Assembly (NCBI RefSeq): GCF_030814015.1
Contig: NZ_JAUSUL010000002.1
Location: 434,001 to 498,000 of the forward strand
DNA length: 64,000 nucleotides
Direction: 5' to 3'
DNA from: Amorphus orientalis
GTDB taxonomy: Bacteria > Pseudomonadota > Alphaproteobacteria > Rhizobiales > Amorphaceae
In this document: piece after piece, positions 17,282 to 30,874 of the stretch
Numbering within the stretch: the stretch's first letter is position 1
Layout of the letters: every line of letters starts with the position of its first letter
Notes under the pieces: model-generated
What the model was told of the DNA's origin: nothing
The model's database searches: none
The model's input: only the letters and a program-made list of their open reading frames with translations
Position numbers and translations under genes: made by a program

Positions 17282-18112
17282 TCAGGTCCGAAGGACCAGA
17301 GACGGGTCGAAACCGCCGGGCGAGAGGGTGAAGATCTCGCGTCCGGTTTCCGTCACGCCGATGGAGTGCTCGTACTGGGCCGACAGCGAGCGGTCCCGCG
17401 TCACGGCTGTCCAGCCGTCCGACAGGATCTTCACGTGCGGGCGCCCGAGGTTCACCATGGGTTCGATGGTGAAGATCATGCCGGGCTGCAGGGCGATGCC
17501 CTCGCCGGCGCGGCCGTAATGAAGGATGTTGGGCGCGTCGTGGAAGAGCTGGCCGACGCCGTGGCCACAGAAGTCGCGCACGACGGAACAGCGCTCCGAT
17601 TCCACATAGGTCTGGATCGCTGCGCCGATGTCGCCGGTGGTCGCGCCGGGCTTCACCGCGTCGATGCCGTGCAGCAGCGCCTTGTAGGTCACGTCGAGCA
17701 GTCGTTCGGCCGCGCGCTTGATCTGGCCGACCCCGTACATGCGGCTGGAATCGCCGTACCAGCCGTCCACCACATAGGTGACGTCGATGTTGACGATGTC
17801 GCCTTCGCGGAGGGGCTTCGACGCGGGAATGCCGTGGCAGACCACATGATTGATCGAGGTGCAGGTCGACTTGCGGTAGCCGCGATAATAGAGCGTCGCC
17901 GGAAGCGCATCGTGCTCGAGGCCGAATTCGTAAACGAACCGGTCGATCTCTTCCGTGGTGACGCCCGGCACGACGATATCCGCGAGACGGTCGAGGCACT
18001 CCGCGGTCACCTGGCCGGCCTTGCGCATTCCGGCAAAACCGTCCTCGCCGTAAAGACGGATCTGGCCGGTGTTCTTCGGCGGTGCCGTGGCGGCGTCGAC
18101 ATACTCAATCAT
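17282..18112 (-). CDS. map: methionine aminopeptidase, type I
   Basis: Removes N-terminal Met from new proteins; cotranslational, cytoplasmic. In 276 residues it shows all five metal ligands: the Asp pair in [17 protein letters not shown], His in [10 protein letters not shown], and Glu in FTIEPMVN and [16 protein letters not shown] is the substrate His region. It carries a short N-terminal extension compared with the E. coli enzyme. It lies between sfsA and radC on the same strand. Confidence 0.96.
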   Translation of the reverse strand: MIEYVDAATAPPKNTGQIRLYGEDGFAGMRKAGQVTAECLDRLADIVVPGVTTEEIDRFVYEFGLEHDALPATLYYRGYRKSTCTSINHVVCHGIPASKPLREGDIVNIDVTYVVDGWYGDSSRMYGVGQIKRAAERLLDVTYKALLHGIDAVKPGATTGDIGAAIQTYVESERCSVVRDFCGHGVGQLFHDAPNILHYGRAGEGIALQPGMIFTIEPMVNLGRPHVKILSDGWTAVTRDRSLSAQYEHSIGVTETGREIFTLSPGGFDPSLVLRT

Positions 18113-18174
18113 TCAAGGCTCCGTGGTCGGGTCCGGGACCGAAGTCACTTACATAGCAGTCCCCGCCCGCGATT

Positions 18175-18918
18175 TCAGCGGGCGCGTTCGCGAATCGTCG
18201 CGATGTCGCGGTTCGCGGCAGTGGCGAAGGGGAGGCGGCTGGTCAGCCGGATTTCCGTCAGGGACAGGCTGCAGCCATAGACACAGGCCTCGACGCCGGC
18301 TGCCCGCGCGCGTTCGAAGGCCGCCGCATAGGCCGGGTCGATGTCGTCGGCGAGAGCGAACCGGTCGCAGTCTTCGCGTTGCACGACATAGAGCATCACC
18401 GCCCGGGCCCCTGTGGCGACCATGGCGGCGAGTTCATCCAGATGCCGGGCACCACGGGCGGTCACGCTGTCGGGAAACTCCGCAAGGCCCGGCGCGCGCA
18501 TCAGGTGGACGTTCTTGATCTCCACATAACAATCGGGCCGGCCGTCGCCTTCCAGAAGCAGGTCGATGCGGCTCGCCGCGCCGTAGCGGACTTCGCGGCG
18601 GACCCGCTCATAGCCGGCCAGCTCCGGAACTTCGTCCGCGGCCAGCGCGGTCTCGACGACCCGGTTGGGATGGCCGGTGTTGATGCCCACCAGGCCACCG
18701 TCGACTTGCATCAGCTCCAGCGTGTGCGGCAGCTTGCGGGCCCGGTTGGCGGACAGCGAGAGCCAGACCCGGCTTCCTTCGGCGGTAAGGCCGGTCATCG
18801 CGCCGGGATTCGGGCAATGGACGGTGATCTCCGTTCCGTCCTCGAGGCGGACGTCGGCAAGGAAGCGCTTGTAGCGACGCAGGAGGACGGCAGGGATCAG
18901 GGGAGCTGGCAGATGCAT
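18175..18918 (-). CDS. sfsA: SfsA-family protein
   Basis: The 247-residue product matches SfsA: RYKRFLADVRLEDG, HCPNPGAMTGL, NTGHPNRVVETAL, SRIDLLLE and YVEIKNVHL, then FPDSVTARGARHLDEL. SfsA has an OB-fold part and a restriction-nuclease-like core; the name came from sugar-fermentation effects and a nucleic-acid role is suspected. The ATG was chosen because the conserved block starts within 15 residues. It is first in a likely operon with map and radC. Confidence 0.92.
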   Translation of the reverse strand: MHLPAPLIPAVLLRRYKRFLADVRLEDGTEITVHCPNPGAMTGLTAEGSRVWLSLSANRARKLPHTLELMQVDGGLVGINTGHPNRVVETALAADEVPELAGYERVRREVRYGAASRIDLLLEGDGRPDCYVEIKNVHLMRAPGLAEFPDSVTARGARHLDELAAMVATGARAVMLYVVQREDCDRFALADDIDPAYAAAFERARAAGVEACVYGCSLSLTEIRLTSRLPFATAANRDIATIRERAR

Positions 18919-19607
18919 GTCTCGATCGTGGTCGGGCGGTGACGGCTGGCGGGACGCCGCGACAGGCCCGCGCAAGGCATCCAGATTACACGATTAGCTG
19001 CGCGCGGTTGCCGCGAACGGGGCTGGCCAGCGCCTTTTGCCGCATCCGCCGTCCCGTCACAGCCGGCCACCGTCAACGTCCCAGCACCACTCCGACATAT
19101 TGGATAAAGGGACACAGTGCGGGCCGGTCGTCGACGGATCGGCGGCAGTCGAGTGCGGGCGATGACCTGCCCCGTGCAAGCAAAAAAAAAGCAAGGCTCG
19201 CGCCTTGCTGATTAAGTTCCGCGTCCGTCCCCTCTGTGCGACAGGGCCGCTTTTTATCGACCCTGCGCGGCAGCGGCATTTTACCGCGCCAGAAGGGCTT
19301 CCTCCCAAGACTCAGACCGCGAAGCCACTCGACAACGATCGATTGCCGTTGCCGATTTCTTTATGAACCCAACATAGCAAGTGTAATCGGGTCTGTCATC
19401 ATTTTGTGCAATTTGCGCCCAACTTTTTTGCGTTGTGGCGATTTCGCGGGACGTCCGGGCGAGGCGGGACGCGGCGATAGGTCTCATTCGGAAGCCGTCC
19501 GGGAGCGTGTGTTCAAAGTCCGCGCGCTGCTGCCGATCCCCCTTGTCATTTGGCTCCCGTAACTGTTCACTCCGCCCGATCCCGCCCCAGAGAAAGCGTC
19601 GGCTTAA
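18919..19607. other. 689-bp noncoding gap between sfsA and proS
   Basis: No convincing protein gene is seen; short frames on both strands lack known domains and Shine-Dalgarno signals. The gap should contain promoters for sfsA and proS. It holds a clear intrinsic terminator facing left (19182-19209), which neither neighbour needs, so an unannotated leftward RNA starting between about 19210 and 19600 is likely. A+T-rich DNA at 19340-19440 could hold its promoter. Confidence 0.5.
19182..19209 (-). terminator. orphan intrinsic terminator facing left
   Basis: AGCAAGGC (19190-19197) and GCCTTGCT (19202-19209) form a perfect 8-bp stem with a TCGC loop. On the minus strand it is followed by nine T (19182-19190). 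It has no T-run in the plus direction, so it acts on a leftward transcript; no annotated leftward gene lies directly upstream. Confidence 0.8.
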
Positions 19608-20936
19608 ATGCGTCTGTCCCGCTACTTCCTGCCCATCCTGAAGGAAACCCCGAAAGAGGCGGAAATCGTCTCCCATCGGCTGATGCTGCGCGCCGGCATG
19701 ATTCGCCAGCAGTCGGCCGGCATCTATTCCTGGCTGCCGTTCGGTAAGGCCGTTCTGGAGAAGGTCGAGCAGATCGTTCGCGAGGAGCAGAATCGCGCCG
19801 GCGCCCAGGAAGTGCTGATGCCGACGATCCAGTCGGCCGATCTGTGGATGGAATCCGGCCGCTATGACGACTACGGGCAGGAGATGCTGCGCATCACCGA
19901 CCGCCACGAGCGGCAGATGCTGTACGGGCCGACCAACGAGGAAATGATCACCGACATCTTCCGGTCCTACGTGCGCAGCTACCGTGAGCTGCCGCTGAAC
20001 CTCTACCACATCCAGTGGAAGTTCCGGGACGAGGTCCGGCCGCGTTTCGGCGTGATGCGCGGCCGCGAATTCCTGATGAAGGACGCCTATTCGTTCGACA
20101 TCGATCAGGAGTCGGCGCGGCACGCCTACAACCGGATGTTCGTCGCCTATCTCAGGACCTTCCGCCGGATGGGGCTCACGGCAATTCCGATGCGGGCGGA
20201 GACTGGGCCGATCGGCGGCGACCTGTCCCACGAGTTCATTATCCTCGCCTCCACCGGCGAGAGCGCGGTCTATTGCGACAAGGACCTGCTCGACCTGCCG
20301 ATCCCCGGCGAGGACACGGATTTCCTGTCGGACCTGTCGCCGATCGTGACGGAGTGGACGTCGAAATACGCCGCCACCGACGACATGCACGACGCCGCCG
20401 CCTTCGAAAAGCTGCCGGAGGACCGGCAGGTAGCCGCCCGCGGCATCGAGATCGGCCACATCTTCTATTTCGGCACGAAATATTCCGAGCCGATGGGCGC
20501 GAAGGTGGCCGGGCCGGACGGCGTCGAGCGGCCGGTTCACATGGGCTCCTACGGGGTCGGCGTGTCGCGCCTGGTCGGGGCGGTGATCGAGGCCAGCCAC
20601 GACGATGCCGGAATCATCTGGCCTCAGTCGCTGAGCCCGTTCGATGTCGGGCTGATCAACCTCAAGCCGGGCGACCATCAGACCGACATGGCGTGCGAGG
20701 CTCTCTATCAGCGGCTGGAGACGGCGGGCGTGAGCGTGCTCTACGACGATCTCGACCAGCGTGCCGGCGCGAAGTTCGCGGCGATGGACCTGATCGGGCT
20801 GCCCTGGCAGATGATCGTCGGGCCGCGCGGACTCGCCAACGACGAGGTCGAGGTGAAGCACCGGGCGACCGGCGAACGCCAGACGCTGACGCTGGATGCG
20901 GCCGTAAACCGGCTGGTCGAGGCCTGCTGTGGCTGA
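19608..20936 (+). CDS. proS: prolyl-tRNA synthetase, short alphaproteobacterial type
   Basis: Charges tRNA-Pro. The 442-residue class II synthetase opens [22 protein letters not shown] and has the catalytic core motifs [39 protein letters not shown] and [14 protein letters not shown], followed by an anticodon-binding domain. It lacks the roughly 180-residue editing insertion of the E. coli type (about 570 residues). This shortening is normal in alphaproteobacteria and leaves mischarged Ala-tRNA-Pro to trans-editing proteins. Its stop overlaps the lolC start by 8 bp. Confidence 0.96.
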   Translation: MRLSRYFLPILKETPKEAEIVSHRLMLRAGMIRQQSAGIYSWLPFGKAVLEKVEQIVREEQNRAGAQEVLMPTIQSADLWMESGRYDDYGQEMLRITDRHERQMLYGPTNEEMITDIFRSYVRSYRELPLNLYHIQWKFRDEVRPRFGVMRGREFLMKDAYSFDIDQESARHAYNRMFVAYLRTFRRMGLTAIPMRAETGPIGGDLSHEFIILASTGESAVYCDKDLLDLPIPGEDTDFLSDLSPIVTEWTSKYAATDDMHDAAAFEKLPEDRQVAARGIEIGHIFYFGTKYSEPMGAKVAGPDGVERPVHMGSYGVGVSRLVGAVIEASHDDAGIIWPQSLSPFDVGLINLKPGDHQTDMACEALYQRLETAGVSVLYDDLDQRAGAKFAAMDLIGLPWQMIVGPRGLANDEVEVKHRATGERQTLTLDAAVNRLVEACCG

Positions 20937-22227
20937 CAGCGCAGGCGCGCCACCCGCCGTGGACGGCTCCGGCAGCATCGGCGCGTTCTCCGCGCTCGAA
21001 TGGCTGATCGCCGGACGCTATCTGCGCTCCAGGCGGCGCGACACCTTCATCTCGGTCATCGCCGGCTTCTCCTTCCTCGGGATCATGCTGGGCGTTGCGA
21101 CGCTCATCATCGTGATGGCGGTGATGAACGGCTTCCGTAGCGAGCTGTTCGACAAGATCCTGGGCATCAACGGTCATTTCCAGGTGCAGCCGATCGGCAG
21201 CGACCTGACCGACTACGTGCCCGTCGCCCAGCGCATCGACGGGGTAGATGGGGTCGAATTCGCCATCCCCTATGTGGAGGGCCAGGCGCTGGTCTCGGGG
21301 CCATCGGCCGCCACCGGCGCGCTGGTTCGCGGCGTGTCGCCCGACGATCTCGAGCGCATGGATCTGATCTCCGGCAATCTCTTTCTCGGTGATCTGACGG
21401 GCTTCCGGGAGGGCGGCGGCGTGATCATCGGCTCGCGGCTGGCGGCCAGTCTCGGGGTGACGGTGGAGGATTCCATCCGGCTTCTGACGCCGGAGGGCGA
21501 CGTCACGCCGTTCGGGATGACGCCGCGATCGGAAACCTTTCCGATCGCCGCGATATTCGAGGTCGGCATGTCGGAGTATGACAGCTCCATTATCTACATG
21601 CCGCTTTCCGAGGCGCAGTACTTCTTCAACAAGGACGACACCGTCACGGCGATTGAGGTGTTCGTCGACGATCCGGACCGTGTCGATGCGCTGCGCGACC
21701 CGATCCAGGTGGCGGCGGAACGGCAGGTCTATCTGATCGACTGGCGCCAGCGGAACACCACCTTCTTCTCCGCGCTGGAGGTGGAGCGGAACGTCATGTT
21801 CCTGATCCTGACGCTGATCGTGCTGGTCGCGGTGCTCAACATCATTTCCGGCCTCACCATGCTGGTGAAGGACAAGGCGCGCGACATCGCGATCCTGAGA
21901 ACCATGGGGGCGAGCCGGGGAACCGTGCTCAGGATCTTCATCCTGGCCGGGCTCTCGATCGGGGCGGTGGGCACCCTGGCGGGGCTCGCGCTGGGCACGG
22001 TCGTGTGTCTCAACATCGAGGAGATCCGGCAGGCCATCTCCTGGCTCACGCGCACGGAGCTGTTCTCGCCCGAACTCTATTTTCTGAGCCGTCTGCCGGC
22101 GGAAATGGAGACCGGCGAGACAACGGCCGTGGTGGTGATGGCGCTGGTCCTGTCGTTCCTGGCGACGCTCTATCCGGCCTGGAAGGCGGCCGCCGTCGAT
22201 CCCGTCGAGGGGTTGCGCAGCGAATGA
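20929..22227 (+). CDS. lolC: lipoprotein-releasing ABC permease LolC/LolE
   Basis: The 432-residue inner-membrane permease has a helix near residue 35 ([19 protein letters not shown]) with the preceding [14 protein letters not shown] large periplasmic domain follows, then three C-terminal FtsX-type helices, ending [17 protein letters not shown]. With LolD it extracts outer-membrane lipoproteins from the inner membrane. Only one permease gene is present, as in other alphaproteobacteria that use a homodimer. It overlaps proS by 8 bp and lolD by 4 bp. Confidence 0.93.
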   Translation: MADSAGAPPAVDGSGSIGAFSALEWLIAGRYLRSRRRDTFISVIAGFSFLGIMLGVATLIIVMAVMNGFRSELFDKILGINGHFQVQPIGSDLTDYVPVAQRIDGVDGVEFAIPYVEGQALVSGPSAATGALVRGVSPDDLERMDLISGNLFLGDLTGFREGGGVIIGSRLAASLGVTVEDSIRLLTPEGDVTPFGMTPRSETFPIAAIFEVGMSEYDSSIIYMPLSEAQYFFNKDDTVTAIEVFVDDPDRVDALRDPIQVAAERQVYLIDWRQRNTTFFSALEVERNVMFLILTLIVLVAVLNIISGLTMLVKDKARDIAILRTMGASRGTVLRIFILAGLSIGAVGTLAGLALGTVVCLNIEEIRQAISWLTRTELFSPELYFLSRLPAEMETGETTAVVVMALVLSFLATLYPAWKAAAVDPVEGLRSE

Positions 22228-22922
22228 GGGACACCGGCGCCCATCCGACCGCGGCCCTGCACCTGGCCGGCGTGGAACGCAGCTACCGGGAAGGCGAGGG
22301 CAAGCTCGCCGTCCTGCGGGGCGTGGATCTCACGCTCGAACCGGGGGAACTGGTGGCGCTGGTGGCGCCGTCCGGGGCGGGCAAGTCGACGCTCCTGCAC
22401 ATCGCTGCGCTCCTGGAACGGGCCGACAAGGGCAGCGTCTCGGTCGCCGGCGTCGAGACGACCGGGCTCGGCGACGCCGCCCTGACCGAGCTCCGCCGCG
22501 CGTCCATCGGCATGATCTACCAGTTCCACCATCTGTTGCCCGACTTCACGGCGCTGGAAAACGTGACCCTGCCGATGCGGCTGGCCGGTGCCGACAAGAA
22601 GGTGGCCGATTCCGCCGCCCATGCGCTCCTCAGCGAACTCGACGTCGACCGTCGGGCCGGGCATCGTCCCGGGGAACTCTCCGGCGGCGAACGCCAGCGG
22701 GTGGCGATCGCCCGTGCTGTGGCGAATCGCCCGGCGGTGCTTCTCGCCGACGAGCCGACCGGCAACCTGGACCCCGGCACGGCCGAGCACGTGTTCAATG
22801 CGTTCGTCCGTCTGGCCCGCTCGACCGGGCTCTCGGCCCTCGTGGCGACCCACAACCACGAGCTGGCGGATCGCATGGACCGCCGCGTGACGCTCGTCGA
22901 CGGGCGCTGCGAGACGCTCTGA
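22224..22922 (+). CDS. lolD: lipoprotein-releasing ABC ATPase LolD
   Basis: The 232-residue ATPase has Walker A (APSGAGKST), the LolD-type Q-loop [16 protein letters not shown], signature [10 protein letters not shown] and Walker [12 protein letters not shown]. It powers LolC. The start ATG overlaps the lolC stop (ATGA), so production of the two is coupled. Length is typical. Confidence 0.95.
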   Translation: MRDTGAHPTAALHLAGVERSYREGEGKLAVLRGVDLTLEPGELVALVAPSGAGKSTLLHIAALLERADKGSVSVAGVETTGLGDAALTELRRASIGMIYQFHHLLPDFTALENVTLPMRLAGADKKVADSAAHALLSELDVDRRAGHRPGELSGGERQRVAIARAVANRPAVLLADEPTGNLDPGTAEHVFNAFVRLARSTGLSALVATHNHELADRMDRRVTLVDGRCETL

Positions 22923-22934
22923 TCCGAACCGTCG

Positions 22935-22964
22935 GGGTTCGATCCTTTCCGAAAACCCTTTTTT
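22935..22964 (+). terminator. weak terminator after lolD
   Basis: GGGTT (22935-22939) pairs with AACCC (22954-22958), with partial inner pairing, followed by six T (22959-22964). Just past the lolD stop. The stem is short, so readthrough is likely. Confidence 0.45.
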
Positions 22965-23089
22965 AAGCGTGCGGTCCGGCCCCGGCCGGCCGGCGGTTGA
23001 CGAACGGAACGAAGAGAGAACATAGTCGCATAGAACAAAAAAGGAACGAGGGCGATTCCAGCGCCCGCCCAGCCAGAAAGGACGTCGCC

Positions 23090-23188
23090 ATGATCCGTTT
23101 CGCTTACGATCTCACCACGCTCGTCGCGCTCACCCTGTTCGGAGCGACCATGCTCGTGTGGCTCGATGCGCTCACGCGGTTCCAGTGA
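23090..23188 (+). CDS. 32-residue single-pass membrane peptide
   Basis: A 32-residue frame (MIRFAYDL... to ...DALTRFQ) whose middle, LTTLVALTLFGATMLVWL, is one hydrophobic helix. A good ribosome-binding sequence (AGAAAGGA) lies about 7 bases before the ATG. It stands alone between the lolD terminator and dnaE. No family recognised for certain. Its clean helix, clear start signal and separate placement make it a credible small protein, though chance cannot be excluded. Confidence 0.5.
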   Translation: MIRFAYDLTTLVALTLFGATMLVWLDALTRFQ

Positions 23189-23360
23189 GCCGACGGTGTC
23201 GCGCGCGGTCGGAATCGGCGCATAAGTGGGAGACGTCATTCCGTTTCCGGCGATGGGCTGTGGACGGGCGCCGCGCACGGTCGACGCGGGCGCGTCCGGA
23301 GGCCAAAGTCCGGTCGGGGCACTGGGCGTTGCGACACAGCCGGCGGGAGACCACGACGAC

Positions 23361-26807
<3,447 letters not shown>

Positions 26808-26817
26808 AGCAACGCCA

Positions 26818-26910
26818 GGAAAAGTGCTCTTGCGGTTTTCCGCCCGGGCGTTGCGAAGAGAGAGACGGATCCCAGCGAAAGTGGGGACCGGTTTCGCGTC
26901 CGGCTTTGCG
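26818..26910. repeat. two imperfect copies of a REP-like element
   Basis: Copy 1 (26818-26855) and copy 2 (26875-26910) share the order AAAGTG, then CGGTTT, then CCGG, then TTGCG at similar spacing. This is the pattern of short intergenic palindromic repeats common in rhizobial genomes, found just after the dnaE stop. Family assignment is from memory. Confidence 0.5.
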
Positions 26911-27043
26911 GGAAGGGTGGGTCTTTTCCACTCACGCGAGTTCGCTTCGCTCACCGCTGCGCGGGCGCGGCCTGGTCTCCTTCGTCCCGGTCGCTTCGCT
27001 ACTCGCCTCTTGACCGGCCGGCGCGGGAGATTTTCGCCCTGGC

Positions 27044-27061
27044 CCCCGGCTTTCGCCGGGG
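27044..27061. repeat. dispersed palindrome CCCCGGC-TTTC-GCCGGGG
   Basis: A 7-bp perfect stem with TTTC loop. The same unit, CCCCGGCGAAAGCCGGGG on the other strand, is widely scattered in alphaproteobacterial intergenic DNA. It lacks a T-run, so it is a repeat element more than a terminator. Confidence 0.55.
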
Positions 27062-27111
27062 TGAGCGGACGTCGAGGTGCCCGTCGCTGCGCTGCTCGGC
27101 TCTTGAAACGC

Positions 27112-27140
27112 TTGCCTTGCGGGCGCGAAGCCCCTATATC
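27112..27140 (+). promoter_or_regulatory. probable rpsB promoter
   Basis: TTGCCT (27112-27117) and CTATAT (27134-27139) are separated by 16 bases, close to the alphaproteobacterial housekeeping consensus. They lie about 140 bp before rpsB, giving a long leader that could allow feedback by S2. No other candidate in the gap is as good. Confidence 0.5.
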
Positions 27141-27279
27141 GCGCACCATTCCACACGCGGGGAACTCCTCGAAGGCGTCACAAGTCGGCGTCCTTGAGGA
27201 TCCGGTGTCGCTTCGGCCAAGGGCCGGCGGCAGACCCCGCGGAGGCTGAACCGGATCGAACCGAGAGGAGAGGCAAGCC

Positions 27280-28140
27280 ATGGCTCTGCCCGATTTCACT
27301 ATGCGCCAGCTCCTGGAAGCTGGTGTCCATTTTGGTCACCAGACCCACCGCTGGAACCCGAAGATGGGTCAGTACATCTTCGGCGAGCGCAACAACATTC
27401 ACATCATCGACCTCGCGCAGACCGTGCCGATGCTCGACCAGGCCCTGAAGGCCGTGTCGGACACCGTCGCCGGCGGCGGACGCGTGCTGATGGTGGGCAC
27501 CAAGCGTGCCGCGCAGGAGGCCGTTGCCGAATCCGCGCGCCGCTCGGCCCAGTACTACGTGAACGCCCGCTGGCTCGGCGGCATGCTGACCAACTGGAAG
27601 ACGATCTCCGTCTCCATCCAGCGCCTGCGCAAGCTGGAAGACCTGATCGCTACCGACCCCCAGGGTCTCACCAAGAAAGAGCGGCTCTTCATGGACCGCG
27701 AGCGTGAGAAGCTGGAGCGGAACCTCGGCGGCATCAAGGACATGGGCGGCGTCCCGGACCTGGTGTTCATCATCGACACCAACCGCGAGCAGATCGCGGT
27801 CCAGGAAGCCCGCCGTCTCGGCATTCCGGTCGCGGCCGTGGTCGATTCCAACTGCGATCCGGACGGCATCACCTATCCGGTCCCGGGCAACGACGACGCG
27901 GCCCGCGCCATCACGCTCTACTGCGACCTGATCTCCCGCGCCGCCATCGACGGCCTGTCGCGGGCCCAGGGCTCGATGGGCGTGGACGTCGGCGAGGAGC
28001 AGGAGCCGCAGGCTGAGGTGGCTCTGGAAACGCCGGAAGCGGCGCAGCCGGAAGAAGTGTCGCTGGGCGAAGTGAGCAGCGACACGGCACCGGCCGAGGC
28101 CGCCGAAGCGCCGGCCGCGGAGACCTCCGAAGCCCGCTGA
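27280..28140 (+). CDS. rpsB: 30S ribosomal protein S2
   Basis: The 286-residue protein matches S2: [46 protein letters not shown] and [13 protein letters not shown]. It is about 45 residues longer than the E. coli protein because of an Ala/Glu/Pro-rich acidic tail ([17 protein letters not shown] and onward). Such tails are common in alphaproteobacteria and poorly conserved. A strong ribosome-binding site (GAGGAGAGG) precedes the ATG. It is cotranscribed with tsf. Confidence 0.97.
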   Translation: MALPDFTMRQLLEAGVHFGHQTHRWNPKMGQYIFGERNNIHIIDLAQTVPMLDQALKAVSDTVAGGGRVLMVGTKRAAQEAVAESARRSAQYYVNARWLGGMLTNWKTISVSIQRLRKLEDLIATDPQGLTKKERLFMDREREKLERNLGGIKDMGGVPDLVFIIDTNREQIAVQEARRLGIPVAAVVDSNCDPDGITYPVPGNDDAARAITLYCDLISRAAIDGLSRAQGSMGVDVGEEQEPQAEVALETPEAAQPEEVSLGEVSSDTAPAEAAEAPAAETSEAR

Positions 28141-28244
28141 GCGGGTTCGGGGAAGAACTCGGAACCGGAAGGGTCCTGGCGGCGATCCGTGTGATGCGGT
28201 TGCCGCGAGCCTTCCGTTTCGACGATCGCGATCCAAATCTTCTG

Positions 28245-28276
28245 CGATCGGTCTCGACTTCCCGAGGCCGATCGCG
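28245..28276 (+). other. hairpin in the rpsB-tsf spacer
   Basis: GCGATCGGTCTCG (28245-28257) pairs with CGAGGCCGATCGC (28264-28276); 12 pairs plus one G-U, with a 6-base loop. No T-run follows, so it is not an intrinsic terminator. It sits mid-way in the 257-bp spacer and may be an RNA processing or stability element. Confidence 0.5.
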
Positions 28277-28397
28277 CATGTAACTCGCGCCCGCAACAGG
28301 GGCGGACGAGATCCGTCGGGATTGGCCTGCCAAGCCCACCGGTGAATTCCGTCTGCGGCCGCAGCTTTCTTGAAACTCAACTCAGGCGAGGACAGCG

Positions 28398-29321
28398 ATG
28401 AGCATTTCCGCTCAAGAGGTCAAAGAGCTCCGCGAGAAGACCGGCGCCGGCATGATGGACTGCAAGCGGGCGCTGACGGAATCCGGCGGCGACATGGAAG
28501 CGGCAGTCGACTGGCTGCGCAAGAAAGGTCTTTCCAAGGCCGCGAAGAAGGCCGACCGGGTTGCCGCCGAAGGCCTGATCGGCGTGGCCCAGGGCGACGG
28601 CGCGGCTGCGCTGGTCGAGGTCAATTCCGAGACCGACTTCGTGGCCCGCAACGAGACCTTCCAGAAGCTCGTGCGCACCATTGCCACCGAGGCGCTGTCG
28701 ACGGCGGGTGACCGCGATGCGCTGCTCGCGGCGACGATGCCGGGGGCTGGCCATTCGATCTCCGACGAGATCACCGAATCGATCGCGACCATCGGCGAGA
28801 ACATGAACCTGCGCCGCGTGGCGGTCCTGTCGGTCTCTCCGGGCGTGGTGGCGACCTATGTCCACAACGCCGTGGCCGACGGTCTCGGCAAGCTCGGCGT
28901 GCTGGTCGCGCTGGAGTCGGAAGGCAAGCCGGAGGTCCTCAACGACCTGGGCAAGAAGATCGCCATGCACGTGGCGGCCGTGAACCCGCTGGCGGTTACG
29001 CCGGACGAGGTCGATCCGGCCGTCGTCGAGCGCGAGCGGGCGGTCTATTCCGACCAGGCGCGCCAGTCGGGCAAGCCGGAGAATATCATCGAGAAGATGG
29101 TCGAAGGCCGGCTGCGCAAGTTCTACGAGGAAGTGGCGCTCCTGAAGCAGAACTTCGTCGTCGATCCGGACAACACCGTCGAGAAGGCGATCGAGGCGGC
29201 CCAGGCCGAGGCCGGCGCTCCGATCAAGCTCGTCGCGTTCATGCGCTTCGCGCTAGGCGAGGGCGTGGAGAAGGAAGAATCGGACTTTGCCGCCGAGGTC
29301 GCCGCGGCGGCCGGCAACTGA
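28398..29321 (+). CDS. tsf: elongation factor Ts
   Basis: Exchanges GDP for GTP on EF-Tu. The 307-residue product has the N-terminal [20 protein letters not shown] block and the core [14 protein letters not shown], with [10 protein letters not shown] and the C-terminal [15 protein letters not shown]. Length is normal. It follows rpsB after a long spacer and is closed by a strong terminator. Confidence 0.97.
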   Translation: MSISAQEVKELREKTGAGMMDCKRALTESGGDMEAAVDWLRKKGLSKAAKKADRVAAEGLIGVAQGDGAAALVEVNSETDFVARNETFQKLVRTIATEALSTAGDRDALLAATMPGAGHSISDEITESIATIGENMNLRRVAVLSVSPGVVATYVHNAVADGLGKLGVLVALESEGKPEVLNDLGKKIAMHVAAVNPLAVTPDEVDPAVVERERAVYSDQARQSGKPENIIEKMVEGRLRKFYEEVALLKQNFVVDPDNTVEKAIEAAQAEAGAPIKLVAFMRFALGEGVEKEESDFAAEVAAAAGN

Positions 29322-29331
29322 TCCGACAATC

Positions 29332-29363
29332 GCCCGCCGGGGTCACCCGGCGGGCTTTTTTTT
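29332..29363 (+). terminator. strong intrinsic terminator after tsf
   Basis: GCCCGCCGGG (29332-29341) pairs perfectly with CCCGGCGGGC (29346-29355) around GTCA, followed by eight T (29356-29363). It separates rpsB-tsf from pyrH. Confidence 0.93.
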
Positions 29364-29502
29364 GACTGCCCGGCGGTTTTCCGACTGCCAAAGAGTATCG
29401 TGGACCCCGGATCATGTCCGGCGCCGAGCCGGGTGACCGCGCGGGGGCCCGAAAGACGAGCCGCTTGCCGGCATGCCGCATCCGAGACAGGACGAGACCC
29501 AC

Positions 29503-30240
29503 ATGACGACCGAGCTGCCCTGGCGACGCATCCTCCTCAAGCTTTCGGGCGAAGCGCTGACAGGGAATGCCGGGTTCGGTATCGATGCCGAGGTCACCGG
29601 GCGGATCGCCGACGAGATCGGCGACGTCGTCGCGCGCGGCGGCCAGGTGGGTGTCGTGGTGGGCGGCGGCAATTTCGTGCGCGGCTCCCAGATCGCGGCC
29701 AGCGGTCTCGACCGGGTCAGCGGTGACCACATGGGCATGCTGGCGACGGTGATGAACGCGCTCGCCCTCAGCGCCGCGCTTGCGGTGCGCGACGTTCCTT
29801 CCCGGGTCCTGTCCGCCCTCGCCGTGCCGGCCGTCTGCGAGACCTTCACCCAGCGCGCCGCGCTCGCCAGTTTCGAGGCGGGGCAGGTGGTGCTGTTTGC
29901 GGGCGGAACCGGCAACCCCTACTTCACGACGGATACCGGCGCCGTGCTGCGGGCCGTCGAGATGGGCTGCGACGTGGTGATGAAGGGGACGCAGGTCGAT
30001 GGCGTCTATTCCGCCGATCCGAAGACCGATCCGTCGGCCACCCGCTACGACCACCTGACCCACCGCGAAGTGCTGGCCAACGGGCTGTCGGTCATGGACG
30101 CGACGGCAATCGCCCTTGCTCGGGACAACCGGATTCCGGTAATCGTTTTTTCAATAGGTGAGCCGGGGGAATTCGTGGCCGTCGCATCCGGCAATGGCCG
30201 CGCCACCCTCGTCACCGTCGACGACGCGCCTGCCGCGTAG
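29503..30240 (+). CDS. pyrH: uridylate kinase PyrH
   Basis: Phosphorylates UMP to UDP. The 245-residue hexameric amino-acid-kinase-fold enzyme shows [54 protein letters not shown] and [16 protein letters not shown] 29503 was chosen as the closest to the conserved [11 protein letters not shown]; an upstream ATG at 29473 adds ten unconserved residues. It starts the long operon running to lpxB. Confidence 0.96.
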   Translation: MTTELPWRRILLKLSGEALTGNAGFGIDAEVTGRIADEIGDVVARGGQVGVVVGGGNFVRGSQIAASGLDRVSGDHMGMLATVMNALALSAALAVRDVPSRVLSALAVPAVCETFTQRAALASFEAGQVVLFAGGTGNPYFTTDTGAVLRAVEMGCDVVMKGTQVDGVYSADPKTDPSATRYDHLTHREVLANGLSVMDATAIALARDNRIPVIVFSIGEPGEFVAVASGNGRATLVTVDDAPAA

Positions 30241-30280
30241 TCACGCGCTCGCCGCGGGCCCTATCCGAAAAGAGGAAAGA

Positions 30281-30844
30281 ATGGCGGATTCCGCGCTCGA
30301 TCTCGACGACCTGAAACGCCGCATGAAAGGTGCGGTGAATTCCCTGAAGCATGATCTCGCGGGGCTGCGCACCGGGCGCGCCTCCAGCAGCATGCTGGAT
30401 CCGATCACGGTCGATGTGTACGGCAGCCACATGCCGCTGAACCAGGTGGCGACCATTTCCGTTCCCGAACCGCGGCTGATTTCGGTTCAGGTCTGGGACC
30501 GGTCCGTCGCCGGCGCCGTGGAGAAGGCGATCCGCGAGTCGTCGCTCGGCCTCAATCCGGTGGTCGAGGGACAGCTTATGCGGATCCCGATCCCGGAGCT
30601 GAACGAGGAACGCCGTCAGGAACTCGTTCGCGTCGCCCACAAATACGCCGAGCAGGCGAAGGTCTCCGTCCGCCATGTCCGTCGTGACGGCATGGAGGAG
30701 GTCAAGCTTCTGGAGAAGGAGGGTGAGATCGGTCAGGACGACAGCCGGACCTATTCCGACCAGGTCCAGAAGCTGACCGATGAGACCGTCGCGGAGATCG
30801 ATCAGGTCCTGCATCAGAAGGAACAGGAGATCATGCAGGTCTAG
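30281..30844 (+). CDS. frr: ribosome recycling factor
   Basis: Splits post-termination ribosomes with EF-G. The 187-residue product has the classic [57 protein letters not shown] and [13 protein letters not shown]. The ATG has an AGAGGAAAG ribosome-binding site and lies 40 bp after pyrH. Confidence 0.97.
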   Translation: MADSALDLDDLKRRMKGAVNSLKHDLAGLRTGRASSSMLDPITVDVYGSHMPLNQVATISVPEPRLISVQVWDRSVAGAVEKAIRESSLGLNPVVEGQLMRIPIPELNEERRQELVRVAHKYAEQAKVSVRHVRRDGMEEVKLLEKEGEIGQDDSRTYSDQVQKLTDETVAEIDQVLHQKEQEIMQV

Positions 30845-30874
30845 GCTCGCCGGACCTGCAAGCGAGGCCCCTTT

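Larger units (their letters stand above)
26808..27111. other. repeat-rich noncoding gap after dnaE
   Basis: No gene is apparent. The stretch contains the tandem REP-like copies, a palindrome at 27044-27061 and several short gapped repeats (TCGCTTCGCT). Its reverse strand translates to HPGESRGPG, a well-known signature of dispersed repeats rather than of protein. The right end leads to the rpsB promoter. Confidence 0.6.

Noticed and set aside
19057-19308. 83-residue frame across the orphan terminator
   Set aside because: It reads through a strong terminator and lacks a ribosome-binding site; an RNA is the better explanation.
26932-27156. Frame containing HPGESRGPG
   Set aside because: A known translation of dispersed palindromic repeats, not a protein.
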